Shown in pieces: positions 20,457 through 32,600 of a stretch of DNA of 64,000 bases. Location: the NCBI GenBank assembly GCA_039720395.1, contig JBBPBK010000087.1, forward strand, positions 297,235 through 361,234. The letters are read 5' to 3'. The stretch's first letter is position 1. Every line of letters starts with the position of its first letter. Source of the DNA: Liquidambar formosana (lineage: Eukaryota > Streptophyta > Magnoliopsida > Saxifragales > Altingiaceae). The notes under the pieces are model-generated. The model ran no database searches and was not told the origin of the DNA. It saw only the letters and a program-made list of their open reading frames with translations. The position numbers and the translations under genes are program-made.

Positions 20457-22443
20457 AAGCTACTATTAGGCAGGTCATGATCTTCTTCTTCTAGGATCTC
20501 TGTAATAGCTCCATCTTCTAGGTACCAATTGTGAAGTGGCATGGTTGCATGGTGAACTGACGAATCTTGGCAATCTTCTGTTGCTGACTCCCCCAAAGTA
20601 AGAACCATATCTTGGAAAATGGTGACCATAGCCTCGGTATCCACATGCTCTACCCAGTCTTCTTTCTTCTTTCCCATAGAATTGTACCAACTTGTCAAGC
20701 TCTGAGGATTCGGCCCCTCTGTAAAATACTTATCACAAAAATCTCTATCTGCCAATGCTGGATCAGAACTTGGGTAGAAAGTATAATAGTGCGGTGGCTC
20801 TTCCTTTTCGAACTCTTGTACGCCTTCAAACCCCATAGTGAGGACCATGTCTTGGAATAAAGTTACCATGGTTTCAGAATCCATGTGCTCCACCCAATCT
20901 TCTTCTTTCTTTTCCCAATAACTGTCATTGATGGCTTCATCATCCACCATTTCACCGGTGATTGGATACCACTCGGTGAAGAAAATCTCGAACCTGGGAT
21001 TTTGATCGTAGTTGTTGGATTGAACGTTGGCTCCGGGAACCCACAGTGTAGGAAGTCATCCCCCTCTTTAACAAAATAGCTGTTCAAAGTTGGCCTGTAT
21101 GGTGAAATCTTAAAGTCTGGTACCCTTCCTTCTGCTCTGGCCTTTCCCTTCTCCTTATTCTTCCTAGTCATTTCTGCATAGTCATTCTTGGTGGGCTCAT
21201 ATCCTAACCCAAAAGTATAGGAAACAACACGACTTTGAATAGAATGGGGAATTCCTTGTTGGCGACGCCCTAGGCCCATGTCTGGAAAGAAATTCATTCT
21301 ACGCATTATCTCACCAACATGTAAATTACCATGGGGACAATAGTCAAGGGGTATCAATTCTTCCTTTTCCAACTCCTTTTCTATGCACTGCACGTACTCA
21401 AACCCTGACAAGGGTATCTCAACTGACTCTGGTTTTATTTCACATACGGGTACACCCGCCATTTTCAAATCATAGTCCCCTTGAAGCATAACAATGGCTC
21501 CCTCATGAGGGAACTTTATCTTTTGATGTAAGGATGAGGGGACAACCCCAGCAGGATGAATCCAAGGCCTTCCCAATAACAGATTAAAACAAGATGGCAC
21601 ATCCAAAACCTGAAACTCCACTCTGAACTCCGTGGGTCCCATAATTAGAGGTAAAGTGACCACCCCAATTACTTCTCTACGAGTGTTATCATACGCCCTC
21701 ACTGTCTACCCAGATGGAGTGAAATCAGTGGGCCCCAAGCCCAAAACAGTTGCAATTCTCAAGGGACATACATTCAGTGCAAAACCATTATCAATTAAGA
21801 CCGTGGGAACCCTCTTCCCCATGGTGTCAACAGTTATGTGCAAAGCTTGGGAGTGGCTTGGCCCACTTTTAGGTAAGTCAGCCTCTGTGAACACTATAGT
21901 GGAATTTTTCAGAGCAAGGTTTACTAGATTCACCAATCCCTCAAGAGACAAATCAACCGGAACCTGTATCTGATTTAACAACTTCAGTACTGTTTGTCTG
22001 TGTTTGTGAGAGGCCATAAGCAAACCCCATATAGTGATATTGGCATTGGTCTTCTTCAATTGTCGGAGTACTTCATCCTCTTCTTCTTGCACATCAAGGC
22101 GCTTATCTAACTCACCCAGTGGATTATCAGACTCCAAGTGCGGAGGCTTGAAGTGGCGACCCCCTCTTGTCATGTGGTCTACTTCTTCATCACTAGCCCA
22201 TATGTCATCAATCTCATTTGTGTCACCCATTAGGTCATCCCATTCAATCATGTCAATGTCCTCCATCTGCACCTCTTCGGGTACATCATCCCAACCTGTA
22301 GGAATTATGGGCTCACTTGGCAATGGATCAGGATAAAACACATAGTAATCAAACTTCCTCGAAGGTTCTCCCAACAATCCCACTCGAGGGTCTCCTGCTT
22401 CATACCTTTCTTTCAACTGCTGTTGGATAGACTTCTTCGGCAA
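20453..22443 (-). pseudogene. pro: Protease region and linker of TE-A gag-pro
   Basis: Acidic segment (WDDVPEEVQMEDIDMIEWDD), then the retropepsin-like protease with active-site LIDNG at about 21784-21800. The consensus Ser seen in TE-B (LIDNGS) is Phe here, probably inactivating. A TAG replaces the Gln of TE-B just before TVRAYDN. The flap-side region VEFQVLDVPSCFNLLLGRPW follows. A G-patch-like stretch (MGLGRRQQGIP) lies further on. The C-terminal linker contains a duplicated module, DWVEHxDxExMVTxFQDMVLT, at 20831-20917 and 20591-20677 (period 80 residues), where TE-B has one copy. It ends at the stop overlapping the intron donor. Confidence 0.85.
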
Positions 22444-24027
22444 TTATAGGGCCTTTCGGTCAATGAGGTCTTGAACAATCTTTTTCAACATAGCATAGTC
22501 CTCAGTGTCATAGCCGGGTATACCATGGTATTGGCAATATTGATGGGGTGTTTGGGGTCTTGGCTTTGGAGGGTGAGGTAAGATAAGGCCTTTGTTACAG
22601 CATTGGTAAAAGGCTTGGGTCAAGGACATGGGTAATGGGGTGTATTGTCTTATGGGTAGGCAAGGTCGAGATGGGTCGACTTCAATGGAATTTATGGAGT
22701 TAGATGAATTATGAGAGGGAAGTGGATTTTGGGTGACATTTGGGCGATTTGGTGGAGTTGGTGGTGAGATGATTTGTTTATCAAGTAAGTCTTGAATCTC
22801 ATGCCTAAGGCGATAGCAACGGTTGGTTGAGTGGCCTTTGGCTTGGTGGGATCTGCAGTATTCATTCTCATTGTAGTTCTTGGGCAATGGGTTTGGTGGT
22901 GGTCTTGGGTCGAGAGGTTTCAAGAGGCCTCGGCTTTTTAGCTTTTCAAGCACTTTCTCAAGTGGCATGTGCAACTCAGTGAATTGGCGAGGTGGGTTGG
23001 TGTCATTTAAAGAAATGGGTTGAGTGGGTTGGGTTATGGCATTGACCTCGGCGTTGTTTTTCCCAGCAAAGTTCGGCCTGCGGCTCCTTTAGACTTCTTC
23101 TGTTTTGATTGACCCATTTGCAATAGCATCCTCAACTTGTGTACCTGCTCCGATAAGAGCCTTGAAATTAGGGAAGTAGTGAGCAAAGAGGTGCTTGTGA
23201 TACACGGGCAATAGGTTCTTAACCACCAACTAAATTTGATCTTCCTCATTCGGTCTATCTGCCATTTTCGAGGCCTTTTGCCTCCACCTTATAATAAAAG
23301 CGGAGAAAGTCTCATTAGCCCCTTGTTTCGTGGTCTCTAGGTCCCTTCTTGTGACATCTGCCTCAGTATTGTACTTGTAGTGCTCTGAAAACTCGTTACA
23401 TATGTCCTCCTAAGTCCGAGTTCTATTCTCATCCAATGCTAGGAACCACTTTAAGGCAGAAGTGGCTAGGATTTCATGGAACATTTGAGCCAAGAGTTCA
23501 TCTGTCGCTCCTCGAGGGTGCATAGCTCGTACATACATCTTCAAATGGGTCTTGGGGCAACCCGTTCCATCAAACTTTTCTAATTCTGGCATCTTGAATT
23601 GTAATGGGATACGAGCTTGAGGAAACAAAGATAGGGTACGTACATCCACCATGTTATCTGTCCTACGGATTCCCTTTATAGTTCTCTCCAAGGCTTCTAC
23701 CTTGCTAGCCAACACAGAATATGTATCTGAAGTCTTCCCCTTACTTCCCCCTTCTAGGTTAAAAATTTCAGGTGGTATACTTCCCTTGGGCTTAGTACTT
23801 CCTCCTTCATTGGTCTTAGTGCCTTCTCCAGACTGAGTCCCATCTTCGGTGTTATCCCCCGGGGTACAGCCATTATTCTGTTCGGGTTTCGACATCTTAT
23901 GTTGGATATCTTGGGCCATTTTCAATGCTCTCTCGGATACATCAGTGGTGTAATCAAGCTTGGTCATGATAGCTTTCAAACAAGTCTCAACATCAAAACC
24001 CCCTTCACTAGTTGCTTTGTCGGCCAT
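22444..24027 (-). pseudogene. gag: Gag region of TE-A
   Basis: Capsid/nucleocapsid precursor. The first ATG is at 24027 (MADKATSEGG); the frame is open slightly upstream from a GTG at 24057. Core motifs FKMPELEKFDGTGCPKTHLK and ALKWFLALDENRTRT match TE-C gag. A variant zinc knuckle CRSHQAKGHSTNRC (about 22816-22857) is followed by RHEIQDLLDKQI. A second knuckle-like site has lost its His and last Cys (CQYHGIPGYDTEDY). Nonsense codons lie at about 23410 (TAG for Trp), 23229 (TAG), 23089 (TAA) and the gag/pro border 22444 (TAA). The copy is non-functional. Confidence 0.9.
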
Positions 24028-24762
24028 ATCTGATTGGTTAGTAGGATCAATCTTCACTAAGCGCCCTTGCTGGTCACGGATCCAAGCCAGTACGTCCTCT
24101 CACTCCTCTATAAAAGGGAACAATCAATCTCTCATCCTAAGGGTATGTCCTAAGCTTCCATATTTGTCTCAATGACTTCACACCAGATATACTCAATTAG
24201 TCCCTTTTAATCCAATCACCTTTGCAAGGGTCATGGGTGAAAGGTACGTATTAAGGATATAGGGTGCAAAGGTTCTCTATTAATTTTCCATTAAGCACAT
24301 CACAAACACGGTCATGATATCATTACAAACAATGTGGGTACATAAGGGTGAAACCATAGTTCCCTACAAGCCTGTCTATATGGACTAATGATAAGGGTAG
24401 GCTGGGGTCCTTCACTTGCTTGAGCAATCTTTATACCTAACCACATGTGGCATCAGGAATACCGCGTGGGTCCAGCAGTACGTGATTAACTCATTTAATA
24501 TACCCAAGGGCAAGCCCAAGGGTACTTGGCAAGAGAAGTTAATAGCTTTCACCCCAACACATGGAATCAGGAAGACCAAGGTTGAGGCTAGGCCCATCAG
24601 TGGCAAGGATACATCGAGGGACATCGATCCTAGTATGTAAGAGTTTGCGCACACAATGCAATAAATGAAAGCACACAATCAAGCGGATGCAATGTGATTG
24701 ATTTTAATTAACATAAGAAATTAACTTAGCCCAATCAAATTGTATAGAGTCTAGCCCACAAA
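24028..24762 (-). other. Leader of TE-A
   Basis: About 0.73 kb between primer site and gag with no supported ORF. There is no equivalent of the extra upstream ORF of classical Ogre elements. It is homologous to TE-B 50080-50431 plus 60673-60912. Confidence 0.7.
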
Positions 24763-24780
24763 TTCCCAGCGGAGTCGCCA
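24763..24780 (-). other. Primer-binding site of TE-A (tRNA-Arg)
   Basis: Minus strand TGGCGACTCCGCTGGGAA, three bases from the LTR. It matches the TE-C site except near its end. The TE-B equivalent (about 60913-60928) is mutated. Confidence 0.8.
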
Positions 24781-24783
24781 GTC

Positions 24784-27700
24784 TGTGAACCCTAAAAAAC
24801 GGTTAAAAGAAGGGGCCCACGGGAGGGTTTGAAAAAAAGAAAGGAGTCGCCACCTTATTTTTTAAAGGAAACAAGGAAAACCCTAAAAAACAGTTTAGTT
24901 TTAAGAAAACAAAAGAATGACTCTATGTTTAAAAATGGTAAGGCAAAAGGTCTTTTAGAAATCAAAGATGGTGGATTCGGAGGCTAAGTTACGATATGGG
25001 AAGGTTCTAGGCAAAGCCTATAGGCACCCATATCACCCTAAACGGTCTCTTAATTTAATTGGGCTAAATCAATGTCTCAAACACTTAAGAAATAGTAATT
25101 ATCATCACAAGGCAGCATGCATATCATCCATTCATTCATCCATATAAGCAAATAAATCAAAGAAAAACAGAAAAAAGAAAGAGGAGAAAGAAAACCTAGG
25201 ATACTTAGTATCCTAGGGCGGACTTGAACCTCACAAAGAGCGCCTACGTACCATGTATGGAAATACATGGATCAAAGTCCACGTAGTTCGAAAGGGAATA
25301 GGGTTATAACCTAATAAAGGCCTATAGTAAACCCTAAATTTCCTTTCATAGATTAAAGAGTTTCCGAAGATAAATGATTCTCAAAAAATCTTTAGAAAAT
25401 ATGGAATTTCAAGTAAAGATAGAAACTTTGATTTAAAAGGCATTTTTTATGAATGGAAACTATAGGAATTACCATACCCCTCTATTAGGAAACAACCCTA
25501 GGGGGGAGAAAGGGAAAGTTTCAAGGAAAAGAAAGAAAGGTGAATTAGGGCACCTTCATACCCAACTTACCTTTAAGCAAAAGCAACCTGTCAAAAATAA
25601 CCACCCTATTGCATAAGGTAGTTACTTTATTTGCAATATTTCATCTCGCAATAGCCAAAATAACCACCCCACATTGGTGGGGTAGTTGCACCTGTTGTAC
25701 CTGTCAAGCATCTGCAATTTCCATGCAAAACATACCAAAAAAACCAACTAACCAAGCTAGTTTCCAATCAAGCAATTATTATGCTAAAACATAGGCTAAC
25801 ACATGCTCACAATACATCATTAAACCCATTAAACAGATTTGGATAGAATTGAAATAAAGCTTAAAATTACCTATAAATCATGTAAACAACGCGAATCATG
25901 AAATAGCATGAACCCTAATTCAGCCCTATATGCAATAACATGCAAACAACTCTAAAACTAACTACTATGGATGCAAAAATATCATAGTTATCTAATATGC
26001 AACACATATGCAGCAACTATGAAGAAAAACTAAAGAGAAACCCTAAGCTATCATGCTATATGCAACTTTCCTAAAACAAGGATGAATGAAACCCTAGAAT
26101 CACAATTGTGCTTAAAATCACATAAAATAACTCTAAACCATGCAAAACAGAATATGAACAGCATTCAATCCATGCATATTAACCAATAGAATGATCCACA
26201 CATGATAAAGACACAGGCTTTCACATGAAATAATGCTATTCTAAGCATAAATTCAATTTCAGCACAAGAGAAAACCCTAGAATCCCAATATGCAGTAAAT
26301 CACATGAAATAACACTCTAGCATACTAAACAGCCCATAAACATTATCCTAAACATGCATACTAGCTAATAGAAGCAGCAAGACATGATAAAAAACAAATA
26401 TTTTAACATGAAATTATAGCTATTCAATGCAAAACCCTAGAAAAGACTCTAAAAACCCTAAAAACACAAACACTCATAAAATCACATGAAATAACATCAT
26501 ATCGTGCAAATCCAGCCATAAACATTATTCTAATCATGTATTTTAACCATTAGAAGCATCAACACATGATAAAAACATAAGCTTGAACATAAAATAATGC
26601 TATTCTATGCAAAACCCTAATTCTAAAAGAGAGAAGAGGAGAAGAGAGGGTATACTTATGGTTGCTACTGTAGAACTTCTCTTCTTTTCTTGTGGACAAG
26701 TTGAAAAGCTCTCCTTCAATCCTCCCAGCAAAGCTCCAGCCTTCCTTCAAGCTCTCTCCTTTACTCTCTCACTTAGAAATTAGGTTAAACTACCCTAAGG
26801 ATGGCTGTCATTGCCTCCAGGTCCCCCTATTCTCTAGAATTTTCCTCCCTAATGCTGAAGTATAAGGGGGTATTTATAGGGTTTGAGGGAAAACCCTCAA
26901 TGGTTGGGATTAAAACCCTAGGTATTGATCCAGGGGCTCTTAGAGGCTCCCTTGGGGCTCAAGTAGGTCAAATAGGGTTGAAAATAGGGTTAAATGGCGG
27001 CTAGAAGCGGACAAATCCGAGGAAATAGGAAGGGATCCGCTTCACCACTCAAAAAAGGAAAGTGGCTTGGGTGACCACCTGGGGCTAAGCAGCTAGCCTC
27101 CTGGGCCCAGGCCTGGGTGGTCACCTGAGGCCATGTCATCTCAAGCCCATTTTTAACCCCTTCGACTTCCAAATGTGTTTTAGGGCCCAAATCAACTCCG
27201 ATTTTGATGAAACGAAAGCCAAAACGACCGTGTTTTGAAGGGGAATGTAATTTGAGTCACTTGAGGGCAAGAAACCTTAGCATTGGTTGCATGGTTAGGT
27301 CCTACAAAGGCGGTTAGCTGCTATGCCTCACCGTCGCTTAGCTTAGGTATGCACATAGGGTTGCACCAAATGCTTTCCAATTCGAAATTCAACCTCCCTA
27401 AACACATTTGGGATGAAATTAAGACTAATCAAAGTCGAATGAGTAGTCATGGAGTAAAAATCATGAGCCAATTCGAGCTAACCCGAAATAGGTCTTTTAA
27501 CCAACCTAAGCCATGTTGAGCCATTCTAATCCCGAACCATCAATTCATCGAATTGAACCCATAAATACCTTAACTGCATCCATATGAACTCCAATTAGCA
27601 ACTTGGAGATCATTTCAAGGTCAAATGGAAATTTTGTGACCTAAAAGACGATTATGCCCCTCAAGTCGCAAAAGTTCTTAGTAACCCTCAAGATCAACTC

Positions 27701-27807
27701 CAAATCGAACCAAAATTCATACACATCATCCTCAAGACTCAAAAAGGAAACAAAAAGACACATGAAATGACAAACCCTAGCTAAGGTGGCAAAAATGGGG
27801 TGTGACA
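24784..27807 (-). repeat. 5' LTR of TE-A (complete, 3024 bp)
   Basis: On the minus strand it starts TGTCACACCCC (27807) and ends GGGTTCACA (24784). TATAAATA at 26871-26878. GC-rich module at 27061-27130 with perfect arms GGTGACCACC/GGTGGTCACC. A bipartite hairpin motif (CGAACTACG...GATCC...GGTACGTAGGCGC) at 25239-25290. Confidence 0.95.
27061..27130. promoter_or_regulatory. GC-rich inverted-repeat module in TE-A 5' LTR
   Basis: Same module as 1741-1800, with exact 10-base complementary arms. It lies about 190 bases upstream of the TATA box on the minus strand. Confidence 0.6.
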
Positions 27808-27948
27808 CATCGGTGCATGGTTAGGTTTTACAAAGGCGGCTAGCCATGGTGCCTCACCGTCGCTAAGCTTAGGTTTGCACACAAGGTCGAACCAAATACT
27901 TTCCAAATCAAAATTCAACCTTCTTAAACATGTCTAGGATGTAAATAA
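27808..27948 (-). repeat. TE-B 3' LTR fragment between TE-A and TE-D
   Basis: Aligns with TE-A LTR around 27280-27420 but is clearly diverged. It starts immediately after the terminal TGTGACA of TE-A. The last five bases AATAA are the target site of TE-D. Confidence 0.8.
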
Positions 27949-29614
27949 TGTTAGGATTATGCCCTAGAGCCAATCATGGAGATGATTGTTTAGGGATTAG
28001 GAACAATCAATTGATTTCATTTATATATGTCACATTTATTATTGATTTAATAAAAGGGCTTATTCTATTATGTTTATATGCATTATTTATATTTACATAA
28101 TATGTCCATAGAGTTAGAGTTGAGAATATGAAATTACAAAGGGTTGTAATTTTGAGACTGTAAATATATCTCTGTACTAAACTCCTAAATCATTCCTAGT
28201 TGAAGGTTCACTATGATGGACAGTAATGAACCATAGGACTAGCACTTGTTAGGTTGTCTCTATAGGAGGATAGCTAGTCTCAAGCTATTTGTGTGGAGAC
28301 ACTACAACCAATAAGTGGGTGCCTATTATAAGAATAGGTACACTGAATGTGACCAAAGATATGAGATAAACTGAATGGAGTTTTAACCTGCCTGTCAATC
28401 AGTTTCTCATTGTTATAGTGGTACAAGTAATCCTTAGACCTGAGACACCATGGTTGTCTTATACATGTAGCTTTAGAAGTTTGATAACACTAAGTGCAGA
28501 TCCTATTCAAGGGTCTGTAAGGGTGTTCATTAGCCCTACTGCTATGTGTGTGAAGGCATGTGAGTGATCAACAAGGAATCCATCACTCTCAGGAAAAAGA
28601 GAGTGAATGTCTCATACAGCATTCATTGAATATAACTCATTAAATCCATGGGCCCATGGTAGAATGAATATGGAAAGGAGTTTCCATAAGTTCATCATTG
28701 AGTTGATATTAATGAATGAGTATAAAGTAATTGAACTAGGGACTTGATAGACTTCCATGTCCTATTAGTTCAATTGGAGACATTGTGTTGATGGAAGGAT
28801 GGAATTGTAACTTGTAAACTATAACAGAAGGGTTCTTTGTAAATGACTATTCACCTCATTAAGGACCACACCATGAGCCATATGCTAGGTGTTACTCATG
28901 GTTAGTAGAAGCCCTAATTGATATAAATGAGTTATAATCAATTAGGGAATTGAAAGGAGTTTCAATTAGACCCTTAATGGAAAGTGTTCCATTGTGCACA
29001 CTTCGTGCTATCCCTACTACTTAATGATGTGAACCCAATGGGTCACACACTGATCATGCTAAGAGAGCTTGATTGTCTATGAGAGAAAGGGCATAAGTGA
29101 TTAAAGAAAAGTTCTTTAAGGAGCTAATTTGTATTTGATGCAAACTAGTGGACTAATTGTGTAATTAAGAGTAATTACACAAACTAGATTAGGGTTTGGA
29201 GACCCCCCTTGGCCGGCCCTATTTGGAGGCTATTTAAAGCCTTTTATGATGTGATGACATCATCACTTGAAGCACTCTTGGAGGCTCCCAAGTGCTGGCC
29301 GAAAATTTCACCTCTCTCTCTCTCTCTCTCCCTCTTCTCCACCTCTAGCAACCCTAAGGAAGAAGAAGGAAAGGACAACTTGCTCAAGCTAGGTGTGGAT
29401 ACTGTTGGAGGCAGTGCACTTGGACTGCTCAATCAGAAGACAAAGCTTGGAATATAAAGGAGAAGACTTGTTCAACTGTAAGTACCCTAACTCTCTTGGT
29501 AGTTAGGTTTATGGTTTTTGTATTAAGCATAATTAAGATTCATGGGTTTGGGAATCATAGGAAAAATTTAAAATTCCGCCTTTGTATTTTTCCTCTCTAG
29601 TTTGATTCCCAACA
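27949..29614 (+). repeat. 5' LTR of TE-D
   Basis: TG...CA ends, 1666 bases. TATTTAAA at 29231-29238 is the likely TATA box, followed by a CT microsatellite (about 29313-29335). Small open frames inside are not coding. Confidence 0.95.
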
Positions 29615-29615
29615 G

Positions 29616-29627
29616 TGGTATCAGAGC
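29616..29627 (+). other. Primer-binding site of TE-D (tRNA-iMet)
   Basis: TGGTATCAGAGC, one base after the LTR: the standard plant copia initiator-Met primer site. Confidence 0.92.
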
Positions 29628-32600
29628 CATGGTTATGCCTAATACAAACTGCATATGGGCTGTAATTCATGGTAAATTGATTGGTTTAATGAATTAATAT
29701 TCATGTTCATGCATTTAATTGATTTCCTTCTCATGGCCGAACCTAGGGTTATTGAACCCTAGGTGTTTATCTCTTCTTCTCCTCTTCTAAAATAGTTTTA
29801 GGGCTGCTGGAAATTCAAAGAGTTGAATAGGTTTCAGTTTTGCAGAAGAAGAAGGAGGAAACTAGGGTTTCCTCTTCATGGCCGAACCTGGGGTTTTGAA
29901 CCCTAGGCTGTTTTTCCCTCTTCTCCTCTTCTAATATTCTTCTAACATTAATTCTGGAATTTTTGAGAAGCATGTGATATATACAGAAGAAGAAGAAACC
30001 AGGGTTTCTTCTATGGAGGCCGAACCTAGGGTTTGGAACCCTAGGTTGCTCTCTTTTGTATTTTGTTTTTGTTTTCGTTTAATTAAGACATGAGATGGCT
30101 GTAATTAATTCACATAAAGATGTTATGGTGATTTCTCAAGCATAGGGATGCATGAGAATTAAAACAAGACAAAAGGAATAGGAAGAACACATGGAGTTTG
30201 AATCTGGGTTTTAGAAACCCTGTGGTTCTTGCTATTGTTTTGTACAGAATCCTCTGTAAAATTGATGTATATTCTTTATAGGATCATTATACATAATGTA
30301 TGTATGATTTTCTTTAAGTTTTATAAGAGTCTTGATGCATAAAGAATCAAAAAGTTTGATTTCTTGGAAGAACACAGCAGGCTGTTTTTCTGCAGAAAGT
30401 CATCAATGGAGTTTTGTTCATATCTTGAGCTAGGGAACTCCAAATTGCATGAAACCAATTTTATTAGTTTCCTAAGACATGTAGGATGCTAGGAAAAATA
30501 ATTTGGTAACCTGAATTAATCATCTTGCTGGGTTTTAAATCAATTTGTGATCAGGTACAGTGTGCTGTCAAATTCTGGACAGCCTACTGTTCTTGAATTG
30601 TTTAGAACAATTGGGGATGATTTGATCATCCAAACCACTTCAATTAGCTTAGTAATTCATGTAGGGACATGATACAAAAGCTTGTTTTGATGGTGGAGTC
30701 GAATTGATTAAGTTTTAGAAACTTTTGTGACCTTGGAGGTCCTCCAATGGTGGTGCCAGCACTGGGTTCTTGAAACCCTAATGTTTTTTTGAAGAAGACA
30801 GCCCTCTTGGCCACTCCACACGTGTCCATGGGCCTGGCCCACACCCTGGCTTGAGTCCCCCTTTGCTGGCCATGGCCTCCCATGGCCTGGCCAAGCCATG
30901 GCAGCCTTGCTAAGCCATGGCAGCCCACTATAGGTGGCGGCAGCCTTAGGGTTTCTTAGGAAACCCTAATTCCCATTAATGATGAAACCCTAATTCATTA
31001 ATTGCATTAATTAAAAACCCTAATTGACTATTAATTACCTTAATTAAAATGTTTAATGATTGGTCATTAATTGACCAATCATGGTTATTAATCATTAGGG
31101 TATAATTAAGTGCATTTATGATGTCTAGGGTTTAGGGTTTAGGAAACCCTAATTCATATTAATTAAACCATAATTCTATTAATGCATTAATTAATAACTA
31201 AACCTAGTAATTAATGTGTCTAACCTAGGGTTAAATGATTGGTCATTAATGACCAATCATGATCATTAATGGTTTAGTAATTAATCATTGGCATTTAATA
31301 GGTTTAAGGTTTAGGGTTTTAGAAACCCTAATTAGTGCATATTAATTAGGAGTAATTAATATCCTAGGTGGCATTAATTAAACCCTAATCCTAATCATTA
31401 ATACCGTATAAACCTAGGGTTTAAATGATTGGCCATTAATTGACCAATCATAAGGCATTTAATGCATTAGGGTTACACTTAGGGTTTAGAGTTAATGCAT
31501 TTAGGGTTTAGGGTTTTAGGAAACCCTAATGCACTAATTAATTAATAAAATGATTTTATTTAATTCCGAAATTGATTATTTAATTAATGGTGATTAATTT
31601 TATATTGTTTTAAATGGTTTAAAACACAATTTAGGATTAAATAAAAATCTGGAAATTTTAATTAAATAAAATTGTTTTGTTTAATTAAAAAGATCCTAAT
31701 ATTTGATATTAGAATTTAATTAGGGGACTTTAAATGTTTTAATTGATTTGATTAATTGAAATTAAATGTCTTAAATGTTAAGACTTAATTAATTCAGGAA
31801 CTTATGCATCTCCTAATAAGATTAGGACACATTAATGAGATTAATGAAAACCAATCAATAGAGTTACCATGAATGCCCATATGTTTATTGCTTACAGTTA
31901 TTTCCTTTATTATGCAATGTGATTGTATGGTTATGGATGGATGATGATTATGGACTATACCTTAAACCAATTGTGATTGGCCATCTTATGAATGGGTTGT
32001 ATAATTTTTCAAGAGTTGTTAATTTTTGGTGATGTATTATTTATTTGGGGCTTGCATGCCACCTTCTTCTCTCTCTCTATCATTCTCTTATGTACCCCAC
32101 ATTCCCCTTATGTATCCCTTTCTTTACATTATGTAAATGTTATGTAATCGAGAGCGCACTAAGGAGCATGGTGGACCTAAAGGAGCATGGTGGAGCCCAA
32201 CAAGCCTATGGTGGAGACCATCAAGCTAATGGAGGAGATTGAAGGACTTGAAAGCTTGGAGAAGACTTTCAAGAGAGCATGCTATGTTTTGAATTAATGT
32301 TTTACGATCACCTACACCCACCTTAGACCTAGGATTCAATTCATTGGCTTGGATTGAATCCTCTTAAAGTCCATAATCATCATAGTGGGAGCTTTTAATG
32401 AGATTAATAGAGATAGCTCCAAATCCAAAGATCGTTATATGTCACCTTATAGGGACTAATATCGATGATTGGATTATATATAATGTTGTTATATATATTT
32501 CTTATTTAAATGCATGAGATGTATGTTAGATTAGTTAATTTGATGAGACCCTTAAAACCCCTTTATTTTAATATTAAGTTGGAAATGGAGAATACATTAG

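Larger units (their letters stand above)
1..27807 (-). mobile_element. TE-A: Tat/Ogre-like Ty3/gypsy retrotransposon
   Basis: Read right to left: 5' LTR (27807-24784), tRNA-Arg primer site, gag-pro, putative intron, RT, gypsy RNase H, archaeal-type RNase H, integrase, a 6.4-kb region with two opposite-strand genes, tandem repeats, polypurine tract, and a 3' LTR that runs off the left edge. Removing nested TE-C (11235-19166) leaves about 20 kb, in the Ogre size range. The RT-RNH-aRNH-INT order and the tRNA-Arg primer are Tat hallmarks. The intron between pro and RT resembles Ogre, but no Ogre-type ORF upstream of gag is visible. The coding region is full of stops, so the copy is dead. The LTR begins TGTCACACC and ends TTCACA (minus strand). 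The target-site duplication cannot be checked because the left end is outside the window. Confidence 0.93.

Noticed and set aside
24028..24762. Possible Ogre-type ORF1 upstream of gag
   Set aside because: Only short frames are present and none is kept in TE-B.
24763..24780. tRNA gene fragment
   Set aside because: Only the 18 bases complementary to a tRNA 3' end are present, adjacent to an LTR: a primer site, not a gene.
29313..29335. CT microsatellite as a regulatory GAGA-type site
   Set aside because: Simple repeat that differs in length between the two LTRs; no further evidence of function.
31125..31530. Interstitial telomere array
   Set aside because: Only about two TTTAGGG units in a row; they are part of the copia leader and recur in TE-E.
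32045..32242. Small ORF in the TE-D leader (also near 54242 in TE-E)
   Set aside because: 65-68 codons, low complexity at the end, with no gag or known-domain similarity. It is conserved only as part of the whole leader.
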